Shown in pieces: positions 10,814-22,444 of a stretch of DNA of 64,000 nt. The notes beneath the pieces were generated by a model. That model was not told the origin of the DNA. It saw nothing but the letters and a program-made list of their open reading frames with translations, and searched no databases. The position numbers and the translations under genes were made by a program. Source of the DNA: Pseudomonadota bacterium (GTDB lineage: Bacteria; Pseudomonadota; Gammaproteobacteria; Burkholderiales; Sulfuriferulaceae); contig JAJYPN010000006.1 of the NCBI GenBank assembly GCA_021795395.1, positions 32,131-96,130 on the forward strand. Reading direction: 5' to 3'. Numbering within the stretch: position 1 is the first letter of the stretch; each line of letters opens with the position of its first letter.

Positions 10814-11346
10814 TAAGCCAGCACCTGGTCAATCGCGCTCGATAAATCGGCGAAAATCTGCGTATTTTCAGGCAAATTACCTGCCGCCAGCGTTTTAGCA
10901 CCCTTTCCGGTCAAAACCAGGATAGGCGCGGCGCCCACCGCTACCGCCGCTTGCAAATCACGCAAACTATCGCCCACGGTAAGCACATTTACCAGACTGA
11001 TATCGAATCGTTCCGCGATTTCCAGATACATCCCCGCTTGCGGCTTGCGGCAGGCGCATTTCGCTTCGGCAGCATGAGGGCAATAGAATACCGCGTCGAT
11101 ACGACCGCCCACGGCAGCTACGGCTTTATGCATTTTTGCGTGAATCGCATTGAGCATGGCCATATCGAACAGCCCGCGTCCTACTCCTGATTGATTGGTC
11201 GCCACCACGACACGATATCCTGTCTGATTGAGACGAGCGATGGCCTCCAGGCTGCCGTCGATAGGCTTCCATTCATCGGGGGTTTTAATAAAGTGATCGG
11301 AATCCAGATTAATGACCCCATCACGATCCAATATTATTAATTTCAT
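10813..11346 (-). CDS. gmhB: D-glycero-beta-D-manno-heptose 1,7-bisphosphate 7-phosphatase
   Basis: LDRDGVIN HAD motif, TNQSGVGRG, CXHXXXXXCXC-type zinc cluster CPHAAEAKCACRKP. Confidence 0.93.
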   Translation of the reverse strand: MKLIILDRDGVINLDSDHFIKTPDEWKPIDGSLEAIARLNQTGYRVVVATNQSGVGRGLFDMAMLNAIHAKMHKAVAAVGGRIDAVFYCPHAAEAKCACRKPQAGMYLEIAERFDISLVNVLTVGDSLRDLQAAVAVGAAPILVLTGKGAKTLAAGNLPENTQIFADLSSAIDQVLA

Positions 11347-11436
11347 CCGGGTTGACTACTCACAATGCATCGTTTTAAAAGATACGTTACTTTGAATTTT
11401 GCACGCATGCAAGATATCCGTCTCGAACGAAAAATA

Positions 11437-12672
11437 TCAGTTCGCACCTTCTTGTTTATCTTCATCTCCAGCCTGAACCAAGGCTGCAATTCGAGCCTCG
11501 CGTATGCGGCGGCCTATGTCGTCCGATCGAGACGATGCGGCGACGATTTCAGCGACATCGATCCGCTGGGCATTATGCAGCATGCAGCGCATATATTCCG
11601 ACGGCGCGTAAGCGACAGCTTCATATCCCGGGCGACCGCGCGCATCCGCAAGACATGCCAGCAGAATATTGTCGAGGCGTTGCGGACGGCGAAAAGCGTC
11701 GAGCGCTTCGAACAGATCGACCAGTGCAGAAGGAGACAGTTGTTTTATCCGATGGATTTCTCCGTGATACCGCGCAGTAATTATCGCCAGATCACGGCAC
11801 TCCCCGGGTACGCGCAAACGTCCGCACAGTTGTTTTACCAACGCGACCCCGCGTTCTTCGTGACCGGGATGGTCAGGCCATAACTCCGGTGGCGTAGCCG
11901 CTTTCCCCAAGTCATGCGACAAAGTCGCAAAACGTACCGGCAGATCGAATTGTGCGCGGGCGGCATAATCGAGCGCCATCAGGGTATGTACCCCGGTATC
12001 GATTTCGGGATGATATTGCGCAGACTGGGGAACACCGAACAATGCATCGACTTCAGGCATCAGCCGGGCCAGCGCGCCGCATTCGCGCAAGGTGTCGAAC
12101 ATCCGCGCAGGCCGCTGTTCCATCAATCCTCGAGCCAGTTCCTGCCAGACGCGTTCGGCAACCAGATGATCGACTTCTCCCGCGTCGACCATGCGACGCA
12201 TCAAATCCATGGTTTCCGGTGCGATGCTAAAATCGGTAAAACGCGCCATGAATCGCGCCGCCCGCAAAATCCGTACCGGGTCCTCGGCAAATGCGGCGCT
12301 TACGTGACGAAACACCCGCTTGTCCAAATCGACGCGACCGTGATAGGGATCGATGTACTCACCGCTTTCGCTTTGCGCTATGGCATTGACCGTGAAATCG
12401 CGGCGCCCCAGATCCTCGACTAACGTGACATCGGGGGCGGAATGGACAATGAAACCTTTATAACCCGGGGCCGATTTACGTTCGGTGCGGGCAAGCGCAT
12501 ATTCATCATGCGTTTGCGGATGCAGAAAAACCGGAAAATCCTTACCGACCGGCAGATAACCCTGTTCGACCATCATTTCCGGTGTCGCGCCCACCACAAC
12601 GAAATCGCGATCCTGTACCGGCAAGCCCAGCAAGCCATCGCGGATAGCGCCGCCGACCGTATAAATTTCCAT
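11437..12672 (-). CDS. cca: CCA-adding tRNA nucleotidyltransferase with HD domain
   Basis: YTVGGAIRDGLLGLPVQDRDFVVVGATPE, HDLGKAATP; start at MEIYTVGG. Confidence 0.95.
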   Translation of the reverse strand: MEIYTVGGAIRDGLLGLPVQDRDFVVVGATPEMMVEQGYLPVGKDFPVFLHPQTHDEYALARTERKSAPGYKGFIVHSAPDVTLVEDLGRRDFTVNAIAQSESGEYIDPYHGRVDLDKRVFRHVSAAFAEDPVRILRAARFMARFTDFSIAPETMDLMRRMVDAGEVDHLVAERVWQELARGLMEQRPARMFDTLRECGALARLMPEVDALFGVPQSAQYHPEIDTGVHTLMALDYAARAQFDLPVRFATLSHDLGKAATPPELWPDHPGHEERGVALVKQLCGRLRVPGECRDLAIITARYHGEIHRIKQLSPSALVDLFEALDAFRRPQRLDNILLACLADARGRPGYEAVAYAPSEYMRCMLHNAQRIDVAEIVAASSRSDDIGRRIREARIAALVQAGDEDKQEGAN

Positions 12673-12712
12673 TATGTTGCAACTTGACAAGCAGACATGA
12701 CCATTTCCAGCG

Positions 12713-13741
12713 TTATCTGCCAGCGCGCCCGCGAAACGCTGTATACCGTCCTCGCGGCGTACTGCCGTTCAAATATTCCGCTGCTATCGCCTCCAAGGGA
12801 GATGGTCTGAAATCGGGTGGCGCGGAGTATTCGCCATCGCAGACGTTATCGGAGAGCATGGCGTAAAAATTATCGCGCGTCATCAGTTTTTTTCCCGGTA
12901 CAAGTTCCATCATTGCCGCCTGTAAATAAGATAAACGCCGGTTCAGGGAAATGATATGCGGCGTAACGTTGACGGTTCGAGCGACATATTCGACCAATTC
13001 CCGCAAAGTATACACGCTCGGACCGCACACGTTATAACTTGCGCCAAAGGTGTCGGGATTATCCAGCGCATCGACGACCGCACCAGCGACATCCTCGACC
13101 CACACCGGCTGAAAACGCGTACCGGCCTGGGCTAACGGGATGATCGGCAACATCTTGACCAATCCGGTCAACATCGATAAAAAACTATCGCCGCGCCCGA
13201 AAATTACCGAAGGGCGAAAAATGGTAGGGTATAAACGATAGCCCCGTACGAAACCGGTGATTTCTGCTCCGTTGCGATCGGCCGGCTGGGCGGCGGCCTT
13301 GATCCAGTGCTCGCCATACGCCTTGGAACGCTGATAGGCGCTGCGTGAATTCACGTTTGCGCCGAGGGCGCTCATATGCAACAAGCGTTGTATGCTGTTC
13401 GCGGTAATGGCCATCAATATTTTGCGCGGCAGCTCGATATGGTTCTCAAAATAATCGCCGCTGCCACTCTCGGAATTGATGATTTTTCCTGGCCTGCTTT
13501 CATGCAGGATTCCCACCAGATTGATAATGGCATCCATCCCGGAAAATTGCCGGTTCAATTCCGCCTGATCGTGCACATTGCATTCCACGACGTCTACCGT
13601 AGGCAACAGGATCAGATCTTTGGATCGCTCGCGATTTCGCGTCAATACGCGAACGTGGCGGCCCTGTGCCGCGAGGGCTTGCACGATGGCAGACCCGACA
13701 AAACCGCTGCCTCCCAATACACAGATCCGATGGAATTTCAT
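12713..13741 (-). CDS. NAD(P)-binding epimerase, complex I NDUFA9-like family
   Basis: CVLGGSGFVGSAIVQAL, HMSALGAN, RPSVIFGRGDSF. Confidence 0.88.
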   Translation of the reverse strand: MKFHRICVLGGSGFVGSAIVQALAAQGRHVRVLTRNRERSKDLILLPTVDVVECNVHDQAELNRQFSGMDAIINLVGILHESRPGKIINSESGSGDYFENHIELPRKILMAITANSIQRLLHMSALGANVNSRSAYQRSKAYGEHWIKAAAQPADRNGAEITGFVRGYRLYPTIFRPSVIFGRGDSFLSMLTGLVKMLPIIPLAQAGTRFQPVWVEDVAGAVVDALDNPDTFGASYNVCGPSVYTLRELVEYVARTVNVTPHIISLNRRLSYLQAAMMELVPGKKLMTRDNFYAMLSDNVCDGEYSAPPDFRPSPLEAIAAEYLNGSTPRGRYTAFRGRAGR

Positions 13742-13976
13742 GCTTCAACCCTGACAATGAGACAACAACGCGCACAAGAACCGACTATAGAAACTTGTAC
13801 TACCGATAACGAACATCGGATTCTAACCTAAAACGTCAATTTAGGCAGCGTAACCGTTCGATAGCGATATTGGGGAATAGCGGAGCAAAAAACCCGCTCA
13901 ATGAAATGGCTACTGGCCGCCGTCAGCCTTGTCGGACACGATAACGAGCAGGGATGATCTTGATGTCGAAAAGCGG

Positions 13977-14843
13977 TCAAGGAATGGACGAGCCGTAAAA
14001 ACAATCTTCCGGCAGCGGCTGCCCGCGCTTGATTTGATGACGAGTGAATTGATCGAGTCGCGCCTGAGCTACCGCAACCGGCCCTCCGTTGGCATCGAGC
14101 AGCGGCGAATCCCCTGCCAATACGCGGTTAAACTCGCCAAAACGCGCGCTGGTTTCGCTGATGAAATAATTGAAGCGGCGCTGTGCCCTTCTGTCGAAAC
14201 GCTTGACGCCATGATACAGAAACTGTGGCAAACGGCTCCAGCGCAACAGATAATCGGCGCTTGCCAACATACGCACCGCCCGGCGTACAATTTCGGGTTT
14301 CAATTCGAATTCCCGGCTTACCAGCGTTACGATCTCGATTTCGCTATCGCGCAGCAACCGGGCGGGATTCGCCATCAGATGCGTACTTACGTGCGCATCC
14401 ATGGACCATTCGGAAACCGTATGCGCAAACATCGGCCACGCTACCCACAAACGTTCGTGAGCGGGCACAAAATGATGGTGCGCCAGCACATCGGCGAACA
14501 AATGGCTGTAATAACCGACTATCAGGGCGCGTTCGGCATCGGTTTGCGCCGATTCCAGCATCGCACTCGCCTTTTGCCAGCAATGGGTCCGTTCAAAAGC
14601 GCGCGTACCGGCAAACGGACCTGCGAGCGCAAGATCGGGTAAGCAAGCGCCTGCCATGACCAGTTTCGGATATCGCAATACGGAGCGGCGCAATTCGTTA
14701 TCGAGCAATGGTACGCCCCAGACCAGCCATTGCGCCAAAAAAATATGCGTATACAAACCCCATGCGCACGCGTCATGCGCCTGCAATAAAAAGGGAGTTG
14801 CCCAGAGAAATGTACGTAACATTTTTTTCATGAAGCCGAGCAT
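13977..14843 (-). CDS. Zinc-dependent phospholipase C-like protein
   Basis: ACAWGLYTHIFLAQ, GACLPDLALAG, GYYSHLFADVLAHHHFVPAH metal-binding pattern. Confidence 0.7.
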   Translation of the reverse strand: MLGFMKKMLRTFLWATPFLLQAHDACAWGLYTHIFLAQWLVWGVPLLDNELRRSVLRYPKLVMAGACLPDLALAGPFAGTRAFERTHCWQKASAMLESAQTDAERALIVGYYSHLFADVLAHHHFVPAHERLWVAWPMFAHTVSEWSMDAHVSTHLMANPARLLRDSEIEIVTLVSREFELKPEIVRRAVRMLASADYLLRWSRLPQFLYHGVKRFDRRAQRRFNYFISETSARFGEFNRVLAGDSPLLDANGGPVAVAQARLDQFTRHQIKRGQPLPEDCFYGSSIP

Positions 14844-15002
14844 ATCGTTTGATCACGACAATATGATGATCAATTGATGAAGTTTTCATGAATCAATACG
14901 TTACAGTTTATTATCAAAGACAATACGATTTCTGTGAACACCAGACCTTACATCAATGCGTCAGCCTGTTATAATCCGGCATTTCCCGGCCAAACGGATA
15001 TT

Positions 15003-15938
15003 ATGTCAGCCCTGATATGCGGTTCTCTTGCATTTGATACCATCATGCTGTTCCAGGATCATTTCAAGCATCATATTTTGCCTGAAAAGATTCACATGCT
15101 GAACGTTTCGTTTCTGGTGCCCGAATTGCGCCGCGAATTCGGCGGCTGCGCCGGGAACATCGCTTACAATTTAAAGCTGCTGGGCGGCGAGCCGCTGATC
15201 ATGGCGGCCTGCGGTGAGGATTTCGGGTCCTATGCCGCACATCTCGACCAATATTGCATCGACCGCCGGCACATTTTGCCCATCAAGGACAGTTATACGG
15301 CGCAAGCGTTCATCACTACCGATTTATCCGACAATCAGATCACCGCATTTCATCCGGGAGCGATGAATTACGCACACCAAAACCATGTCGATCAGGCTGC
15401 CGATATCAAAATCGGAATTATTTCGCCGGATGGTCGCGAAGGCATGTTGCAGCATGCGCAGGAAATGCATGCGGCGGGGATCCCTTTCATTTTCGACCCA
15501 GGACAGGGTTTGCCGATGTTCGACGGCAAGGAATTGATGCGGTTTGTCGAACTGGCCGATTATGTCGCCGTCAACGATTACGAAGCCGAATTGCTGCAAG
15601 CTCGCACCGGTAAAACTATCGAGGCTCTGGTCAGGCACGTACGTGCATTCATCGTTACGCGCGGCGAAACCGGTTCGCAAATTCATACCGGCAGCGCCGT
15701 TTTCGATATTCCATGCGCACAAGCCGCTTCCGTACAGGATCCAACCGGCTGCGGCGACGCTTACCGCGCAGGTTTGCTATATGGAATTATCCACGGATAT
15801 GACTGGCCGACCACAGGCAGACTCGCCTCTTTGATGGGTGCAATTAAAATCGCCAGTCGCGGCGGCCAGAATCATACGCCGTCGAAAGCTGAAATCGGGC
15901 AGCTTTTCCGTGTAGAATTTGGGTATGATCTTGCCTGA
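15003..15938 (+). CDS. PfkB-family carbohydrate/adenosine kinase
   Basis: GGCAGNIAYNLKLLGG and PTGCGDAYRAGLLYG PfkB signatures; start taken at MSALICGSLAFD. Confidence 0.9.
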   Translation: MSALICGSLAFDTIMLFQDHFKHHILPEKIHMLNVSFLVPELRREFGGCAGNIAYNLKLLGGEPLIMAACGEDFGSYAAHLDQYCIDRRHILPIKDSYTAQAFITTDLSDNQITAFHPGAMNYAHQNHVDQAADIKIGIISPDGREGMLQHAQEMHAAGIPFIFDPGQGLPMFDGKELMRFVELADYVAVNDYEAELLQARTGKTIEALVRHVRAFIVTRGETGSQIHTGSAVFDIPCAQAASVQDPTGCGDAYRAGLLYGIIHGYDWPTTGRLASLMGAIKIASRGGQNHTPSKAEIGQLFRVEFGYDLA

Positions 15939-16010
15939 TGACGGGCGGATCGTTTACACGTATCATTGCTGTCTAATTCATATAGTAACTATTAATCGAC
16001 GGAGCCAAAT

Positions 16011-16469
16011 ATGAAATCGGATCAACTTTTAATACTGGCCGCAATCTCCGCTCTGAGTCTCGCAGGCTGCGCCAGCAATGTCGGCAGTACGGATTACAGC
16101 ACCAGTCAGGCAAGATCGGTACAGGAAGTCAGCTACGGCGTGGTAACCAATGTCCGGCAGGTCACCATTCAAGGCAACAATAATCTTCCGGTCGGCGGTT
16201 TGGCGGGAGCGGCAGCGGGCGGCGTCGCGGGCAGCGAGGTCGGCGGCGGCAACGGGCAGATTGTGGGTGCGGTATTGGGTGCGGTACTCGGGGGTTTGGG
16301 CGGAAATGCGTTGCAGCATGATGTATCGTCGCAAAAGGGTCTGGAAATCACCGTTAAACTCGATTCAGGTCGCATCATTGCCGTCACCCAGGGTGCCGAC
16401 GTTCCCTTTTATCCCGGCGACCGCGTTCAGGTATTGAGCGGTAACGGCGTCACGCGTGTTGCACATTGA
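16011..16469 (+). CDS. Glycine-zipper 2TM outer-membrane lipoprotein (SlyB/PcP-like)
   Basis: Lipobox LAGCAS and GGLAGAAAGGVAGSEVGGGNGQIVGAVLGAVLGGLGGN. Confidence 0.88.
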   Translation: MKSDQLLILAAISALSLAGCASNVGSTDYSTSQARSVQEVSYGVVTNVRQVTIQGNNNLPVGGLAGAAAGGVAGSEVGGGNGQIVGAVLGAVLGGLGGNALQHDVSSQKGLEITVKLDSGRIIAVTQGADVPFYPGDRVQVLSGNGVTRVAH

Positions 16470-16500
16470 ATCGCGCAGACAGCTTGCGTAATTTTTCAAG

Positions 16501-16519
16501 CGCCGGCATAAAACCGGCG
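16501..16519. terminator. Stem-loop downstream of the glycine-zipper lipoprotein gene (possible terminator)
   Basis: CGCCGG-CATAAAA-CCGGCG perfect 6-bp stem; no good T-tract on the + side. Confidence 0.35.
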
Positions 16520-16639
16520 GCATGATTATTCATTCGCGAAGTTTGTATTCGCTTCCTCCGCTGTCGATGATGGCTATCTCATAATACGCGTTTCAAATAA
16601 CCGGCATACTGCTCAATAAGCAAAGTGCCCGGCATATTT

Positions 16640-18196
16640 CTAATCATCGCTATTCTTGCTCTCTACGAGCTGGTTATGTATGCCAGCACCCAGGTTCCTG
16701 TCCATTTGCAGCGTTTCCAGCCCGGGCCGCTCCCTGCTGCCGCCACACCGCATCGCCTCGATCAGGTTCAGATATTCAGGTGTGATATCGCCTGTCACAT
16801 ATGCGCCGTTGAAACACGAAGTGTCGAAATGCACCAAAGCGGGATTGATCTCGCGTACCGCTTCGATCAATGCATCGATATCCTGATAAATCAGCGCATC
16901 GGCGCCGATTTCCTGCGCAATTTCTTCATCGGTACGTCCTGTCGCCAATAATTCATGACGGCTGGGCATATCAATACCATAGACATTCGGGTAGCGCACC
17001 GGCGGAGCAGCCGAAGCGAAATAGACCTTGCGCGCTCCGGCATCGCGGGCCATCTGCACAATCTCCCTGCTGGTAGTGCCGCGCACGATGGAATCATCGA
17101 CCAGCAATACATTCTTGTCCTTGAATTCCATCCCGATCGCATTGAGTTTCTGCCGTACCGATTTTTTGCGCATGGCTTGTCCGGGCATGATAAATGTGCG
17201 GCCGATATAACGATTGCGGATAAATCCTTCGCGATACGATAAGCTCAGCACATTCGCCAATTGCAACGCGCTTGGACGGCTGGTGTCGGGTATCGGTATC
17301 ACTACGTCGATTTGCAGATGAGACCACTGCTGGCGTATTTTCTCGGCCAGCCGCTCCCCCATCCGCAAACGGGTTTCGTATACCGACACGCCGTCGATGA
17401 CCGAATCGGGTCGGGCCAGATAGACATATTCGAAAATGCAGGGAAAGGATTGCGGATTATCGGCGCATTGACGGCTGTGCAACTGGCCGGAAACGTCGAT
17501 ATAAATCGCCTCGCCTGGAGCGACGTCGCGCAATATCCTGAAATCCAGAGCATCGATGGCCACGCTCTCCGAAGCCAGCATATACTCCATACCGGCTTCC
17601 GTTTTCCGGCTGCCGATAATCAACGGCCGGATACCATAAGGATCGCGAAATGCCAGCAAACCGTAACCGGCGATCATGGCGACGACCGCATACGCCCCCT
17701 GGCAGCGCCTGTGCACCCCGTTTACCGCCTTAAAGATGCGCTCCACGCTCAATTGCGGAGCATTTCCTACGGCAACCAGTTCGTGCGCCAGCACATTGAG
17801 CAACACTTCCGAATCCGAACTGGTATTGACATGGCGCAGATCCAGTCTGAACAGATCTTCCTTGAGCTGATTGGTATTGGTTAAATTGCCGTTATGCGCC
17901 AATACGATACCGAACGGCGAATTCACATAAAACGGCTGCGCTTCGGCCCTTTCCGCCGGATTTCCGGCGGTAGGATAACGAACATGGCCGATACCGGAAT
18001 TGCCCAGCAGATTACGCATATTGCGGGTTCTGAATACATCTCGCACCAGGCCGTTGTCCTTGTGCATATGAAATGCATTACCTTCAGCAGTAACTATTCC
18101 TGCCGCATCCTGACCGCGATGCTGCAATACCAGTAAACCATCGTAGAGCAACTGATTTACCGGAGTATGAGAAACGATGCCGATTATGCCACACAT
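16640..18196 (-). CDS. purF: Amidophosphoribosyltransferase
   Basis: [22 protein letters not shown]-terminal nucleophile and [18 protein letters not shown] PRTase motif. Confidence 0.98.
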   Translation of the reverse strand: MCGIIGIVSHTPVNQLLYDGLLVLQHRGQDAAGIVTAEGNAFHMHKDNGLVRDVFRTRNMRNLLGNSGIGHVRYPTAGNPAERAEAQPFYVNSPFGIVLAHNGNLTNTNQLKEDLFRLDLRHVNTSSDSEVLLNVLAHELVAVGNAPQLSVERIFKAVNGVHRRCQGAYAVVAMIAGYGLLAFRDPYGIRPLIIGSRKTEAGMEYMLASESVAIDALDFRILRDVAPGEAIYIDVSGQLHSRQCADNPQSFPCIFEYVYLARPDSVIDGVSVYETRLRMGERLAEKIRQQWSHLQIDVVIPIPDTSRPSALQLANVLSLSYREGFIRNRYIGRTFIMPGQAMRKKSVRQKLNAIGMEFKDKNVLLVDDSIVRGTTSREIVQMARDAGARKVYFASAAPPVRYPNVYGIDMPSRHELLATGRTDEEIAQEIGADALIYQDIDALIEAVREINPALVHFDTSCFNGAYVTGDITPEYLNLIEAMRCGGSRERPGLETLQMDRNLGAGIHNQLVESKNSDD

Positions 18197-18206
18197 AATT
18201 AAGATC

Positions 18207-18695
18207 CTAAAACTGTAGATGTTTCACGAAATCGTCCGGCAACCAGGGTTGCACCATGATCGCCAACCTGACCAAATAAGGCGTAAACAGGGATTGTCGC
18301 CATAATGGCGAATGAGGCAGGGTAGTAAGCCCGGCCAGCAAAACCAATATCAAAACGATAGTCACGCCGCGCAGGCTCCCGAATGCCATTCCCAGCAAAC
18401 GATCCGCCAGCCCCAATCCCAACGCCTTGATCGAAGCCGACAACACCATGCCCACCAACATAGCCAGCACCATTACCAGGATAAAAATCAGAATAAAGCC
18501 GGCCGCATGCCGCAACGCAGGATTCTCCAATTGAACCGGCACCCAGCGGGTTGCCCAATCTGCGAACAGTTTCGCCGCCATAAAGGCAAGCACCCATGCC
18601 AGCAACGACAGCAATTCCTTGACTACTCCGCGGACCAGCCCCAATAACGACGATACAGCGATGATACCGATCACGAAATAGTCCAGCGCGGTCAT
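18207..18695 (-). CDS. cvpA: CvpA family membrane protein
   Basis: [27 protein letters not shown], adjacent to purF. Confidence 0.92.
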   Translation of the reverse strand: MTALDYFVIGIIAVSSLLGLVRGVVKELLSLLAWVLAFMAAKLFADWATRWVPVQLENPALRHAAGFILIFILVMVLAMLVGMVLSASIKALGLGLADRLLGMAFGSLRGVTIVLILVLLAGLTTLPHSPLWRQSLFTPYLVRLAIMVQPWLPDDFVKHLQF

Positions 18696-18704
18696 GCAAG
18701 CGCC

Positions 18705-19451
18705 TTAATGTGACAGCGGAACAATCTGCGCCTGGATTCCTGCCATGCTGATTTTAGCCAGTGTTTTATCCGCCAGCGCATAATTTGGAAATGGGCCAGC
18801 CCTGACCCGAGTTGAACCGCTGGGTAAAATTTCGGTATAAGTGGCAACGCCCGCCTTTTTCAATCGATCGCATAATTGCCTGACATTGGCAGCGCTGCTG
18901 AATGCGCCCAATTGTACGACATAACGCGTATGATCGTTGGCAGGCTTGGAGCTTGCTGCCGGCTTTTCGTCTGCCGGCGATTTGGCATGCTGGACGTTTA
19001 CGGATGAAACGACGGCCGATCGTCCCGGCTTGCTTTTTCCCGAATCGGGATTCTTTTTCTGGATTTTGGTCGTATTTTCCGGTTTTTTCCGTTCAACTGC
19101 GCCAGACGGCACCTGTTTAACAGCTGAATCAGGACTTGCCGGCGTTGCGGCCGAAACCGGCTTTACCGGCAGTGCAAGCGATGATATCTTATTCGACGGC
19201 GGGACGGCGACCGGCGCCTGCGTTTTTCCGGCAGGCATGTCCGTTGCCGCCTGAATCGGAGGCTTTGCCGATGCGGCTTTGCGTTCCGGCATATCGATCA
19301 CGACATCGGAATTCAGCGACCGTGGAGATTTGTCCAGCAACAAAGGCAGTATGATTGCCGTCGCGATCAATAAAACCACTGCACCCAACAAGCGTTGGCG
19401 GGCACGTGTTTTCAATCGCATTCGTTCTTCAGTAGTGACTTGAATGGCCAT
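18705..19451 (-). CDS. SPOR-domain cell-division protein (DedD-like)
   Basis: One N-terminal TM, Pro/Lys-rich linker, SPOR domain YVVQLGAFSSAANVRQLCDRL. Confidence 0.88.
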   Translation of the reverse strand: MAIQVTTEERMRLKTRARQRLLGAVVLLIATAIILPLLLDKSPRSLNSDVVIDMPERKAASAKPPIQAATDMPAGKTQAPVAVPPSNKISSLALPVKPVSAATPASPDSAVKQVPSGAVERKKPENTTKIQKKNPDSGKSKPGRSAVVSSVNVQHAKSPADEKPAASSKPANDHTRYVVQLGAFSSAANVRQLCDRLKKAGVATYTEILPSGSTRVRAGPFPNYALADKTLAKISMAGIQAQIVPLSH

Positions 19452-19466
19452 GCGCGGGCTTTCGGA

Positions 19467-20717
19467 TTAATCGGCTATCGATCTCAATACTGCAGCCACA
19501 GTATGGAAAGAACCAAATACGCATATTCTATCATTTTCCGATGCCTGTTCGCAGGCAAAATTCCAGGCGCGCTCGACGCTATCGAGTAATTGTATCCGGG
19601 TTGCCCCCGAAGATTCCAGTATGGCGCGCAATTGCGCCGACGAAGCGCCGCGAGCTTCGTTGAGCCCCGACGCCAGCCAGATGTCGATCTCATCGGCCAT
19701 GGCGGCGACCACATTCGCAATATCCTTGTCGGCAAGCATGGCGAATACGGCATACGTTTTGCCGGTAACGGGCAGTTGCGCCAGATTTTCCGCCAGCGCG
19801 CGAGCGCCTTGCGGATTATGCGCCACATCGAGTATCCGTAGCGGACGGCCGGGTAAAATCTGGAATCGGCCGGGAACAACCGCGCTTGTCAGTCCCAGGC
19901 GTAAAGCCTGTTCGGTGACCGGCAAACGCTGTTGCAACGAGTCGAGCGCAGCAATCGCTGCGGCCGCATTATTTATCTGATACCCCCCCCGCATGACGGG
20001 CAGCGGCAAATTCGCATGCTGCTGTTCCCCGTTGAAATCCCATACCGTCGGGCGTATCTCATATCGGTAGGCGACGCCGACGGCGCGCCAGTCAGCTCCG
20101 ATATTCAACGCATGAGACCGCAGCGACTGCGGCGGTGCCGCATCGGCGCAAATCGCCGGGCGGCCTGAACGGAAAATTCCGGCTTTTTCACGCCCTATCT
20201 GTTCTCGTGTCGTTCCTAAATATTCGGTATGATCGATATCGATACCGGTGACGACAGCGCAGTCGGTATCGAACACATTCACCGCATCCAGACGGCCGCC
20301 CAAACCGACTTCGAGGATAGCGACATCGACGGCGGCCTGTTCGAACAGGCGCATGGCTGCAAGCGTGCCGAATTCGAAATAGGTCAACGACGTGTCACGG
20401 CGTGCCGCCTCAACCTCGCCAAACGCTTTAACCAGCGCCGCATCGCCGACCGGAGTCCGATTGATGCGTACGCGCTCGTTGTAACGCAGCAAATGCGGCG
20501 ACGTGTACAGGCCCACATGGTATCCCGCTTCAGTCAGTATCGCTTCCAGAAAAGCGCAGGTGGAACCCTTGCCATTGGTACCGCCGACGGTGACGATAGC
20601 CATCGGCATGGCGGTAAACAGACGCGCAGCCACGACAGCAACCCGCTCCAATCCCATCTCTATCGTTTTGCCATGCAGGGACTCGAGATAAATAAGCCAT
20701 TCGGATAGATCCATCAT
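19467..20717 (-). CDS. folC: Bifunctional folylpolyglutamate synthase/dihydrofolate synthase
   Basis: [34 protein letters not shown]. Confidence 0.95.
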   Translation of the reverse strand: MMDLSEWLIYLESLHGKTIEMGLERVAVVAARLFTAMPMAIVTVGGTNGKGSTCAFLEAILTEAGYHVGLYTSPHLLRYNERVRINRTPVGDAALVKAFGEVEAARRDTSLTYFEFGTLAAMRLFEQAAVDVAILEVGLGGRLDAVNVFDTDCAVVTGIDIDHTEYLGTTREQIGREKAGIFRSGRPAICADAAPPQSLRSHALNIGADWRAVGVAYRYEIRPTVWDFNGEQQHANLPLPVMRGGYQINNAAAAIAALDSLQQRLPVTEQALRLGLTSAVVPGRFQILPGRPLRILDVAHNPQGARALAENLAQLPVTGKTYAVFAMLADKDIANVVAAMADEIDIWLASGLNEARGASSAQLRAILESSGATRIQLLDSVERAWNFACEQASENDRICVFGSFHTVAAVLRSIAD

Positions 20718-21583
20718 GCGGCAACGGGGATCCGCAGCATCATCGTCAGTAAATTCGCCAGTCTGTCACGCATCTCGCGTCGATCGATAATTAAATCCAC
20801 GGCACCGTGTTCCTGTAAAAATTCGGAACGCTGAAAGCCCTCCGGCAAGGTTTCGCGCACGGTCTGCTCGATCACGCGCGGACCTGCAAAACCGATAAGC
20901 GCGCGCGGCTCGGCGATGATCACATCGCCGAGCATGGCAAAACTTGCCGATACGCCGCCCATGGTCGGGTCAGTCAGCACTGAAATGAAAGGCAGCTTCG
21001 CCTCCGCCAATCGTGTCAGCGCAGCGCTGGTTTTGGCCATTTGCATCAGCGAGAACAATCCTTCCTGCATCCTCGCGCCGCCGCTCGCCGCATAACAGAC
21101 GAACGGCAGGTTTTCACGCAAACAGACGTCTACCGCGCGCACAAAACGTTCTCCGACCACGGCGCCCATCGACCCTCCCATGAATTTGAATTCAAAAGCC
21201 GCAACGACTACGGGAACGCTACGTACCTTGCCTTTCATCACCAGCAGGGCATCGCTTTCATTGGTCGCGCGTTGCGCTTCCAGCAAACGTTCGTTGTATC
21301 GCTTGGTATCCTTGAACCGGAGTGTATCGACGGAGCGTACCGTGGCGCCGATTTCTTCGCGCTCGCCTTCGTCCAGCAGCATATCGAGGCGGGCGCGGGC
21401 ACCGATGCGATGATGATGCCCGCATTTCGGACACACTTCGAGATTGCGCTGCAAATCAACGCAATACAACACGGTTTCGCAGGACTGACATTTATTCCAG
21501 AGCCCTTCCGGCATCACTTTCCTGGGATCTTCCGCCTGACGGCGATTTACCTTGGGCCGCAATATTTTTTGAAACCAGCTCAT
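20714..21583 (-). CDS. accD: Acetyl-CoA carboxylase carboxyltransferase subunit beta
   Basis: C4 zinc finger CQSC...[27 protein letters not shown]. Confidence 0.97.
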   Translation of the reverse strand: MSWFQKILRPKVNRRQAEDPRKVMPEGLWNKCQSCETVLYCVDLQRNLEVCPKCGHHHRIGARARLDMLLDEGEREEIGATVRSVDTLRFKDTKRYNERLLEAQRATNESDALLVMKGKVRSVPVVVAAFEFKFMGGSMGAVVGERFVRAVDVCLRENLPFVCYAASGGARMQEGLFSLMQMAKTSAALTRLAEAKLPFISVLTDPTMGGVSASFAMLGDVIIAEPRALIGFAGPRVIEQTVRETLPEGFQRSEFLQEHGAVDLIIDRREMRDRLANLLTMMLRIPVAA

Positions 21584-22401
21584 GTTTTATCCTTCTTGTA
21601 AACCCGACTGCAGGAATCCATCGTTGTGCGAACTTCCGCCATAAAAACAGTCAGATTGGCCAACACCTTTTCTCGCGGCGACGCTTCGATTGCTTCCACC
21701 AGGCGACTGCCTATGATCACGGCATCGGCAAATTGCGCAATCGCAGCGGCCGTTGCCGCATCACGCACGCCGAAGCCGACACCGACCGGGACATCGCAAC
21801 ATTTGCGTATCAAGGCAATACGTTGCGCTACTTCCGTCAAATCCGGACTCGCGGAACCGGTTACGCCTTTGAGCGAAACGTAATAGACAAATCCGCTGGC
21901 CTGTTGTGCAACCAGCTTCATACGGGCTTCCGGCGTTGTCGGCGACAGCAGAAGGATATTGTCCATACCGGCGCTTACCAGCGTGCCTGCAACGCTTTCT
22001 TCAGGCGGCAAATCGACCAGCAATACGCCATCTACTCCGGCTGTAGCCGCAGCTTGCGCAAAATTGTTATAACCCATGCGCTCGACCGGATTCGCATAGC
22101 CCATCAACACCACCGGTGTAGCCGTATTACCGCTGCGAAATTCCGAAACGATAGACAGAACATCTTTTAAACTCAATCCCTGTTTCAATGCCCGTTCCGA
22201 GGCTCGCTGTATCGCCGGACCATCTGCCATCGGGTCTGAAAACGGGATGCCCAGCTCGATGATATCGGCTCCCGCTGCCGCCAGACCATGCATGATCTGC
22301 ACCGTCATCTGCGCATCGGGATCGCCGGCCGTAATGAAGGGAATCAATGCTGCCTTATGTTGCGACTTCAGTGTTTCGAAAGTATGTTTGATGCGGCTCA
22401 T
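21580..22401 (-). CDS. trpA: Tryptophan synthase alpha chain
   Basis: [28 protein letters not shown]. Confidence 0.98.
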   Translation of the reverse strand: MSRIKHTFETLKSQHKAALIPFITAGDPDAQMTVQIMHGLAAAGADIIELGIPFSDPMADGPAIQRASERALKQGLSLKDVLSIVSEFRSGNTATPVVLMGYANPVERMGYNNFAQAAATAGVDGVLLVDLPPEESVAGTLVSAGMDNILLLSPTTPEARMKLVAQQASGFVYYVSLKGVTGSASPDLTEVAQRIALIRKCCDVPVGVGFGVRDAATAAAIAQFADAVIIGSRLVEAIEASPREKVLANLTVFMAEVRTTMDSCSRVYKKDKT

Positions 22402-22444
22402 GGGACTGTCATCCGGATATTCATTCGATAATTGTCGACAGGCA

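Noticed and set aside
12684-12866. Small plus-strand ORF at the cca/epimerase junction
   Set aside because: Mostly antisense to the epimerase; no evidence of expression.
17261-17884. 207-aa plus-strand ORF
   Set aside because: Antisense to purF with no recognisable domain.
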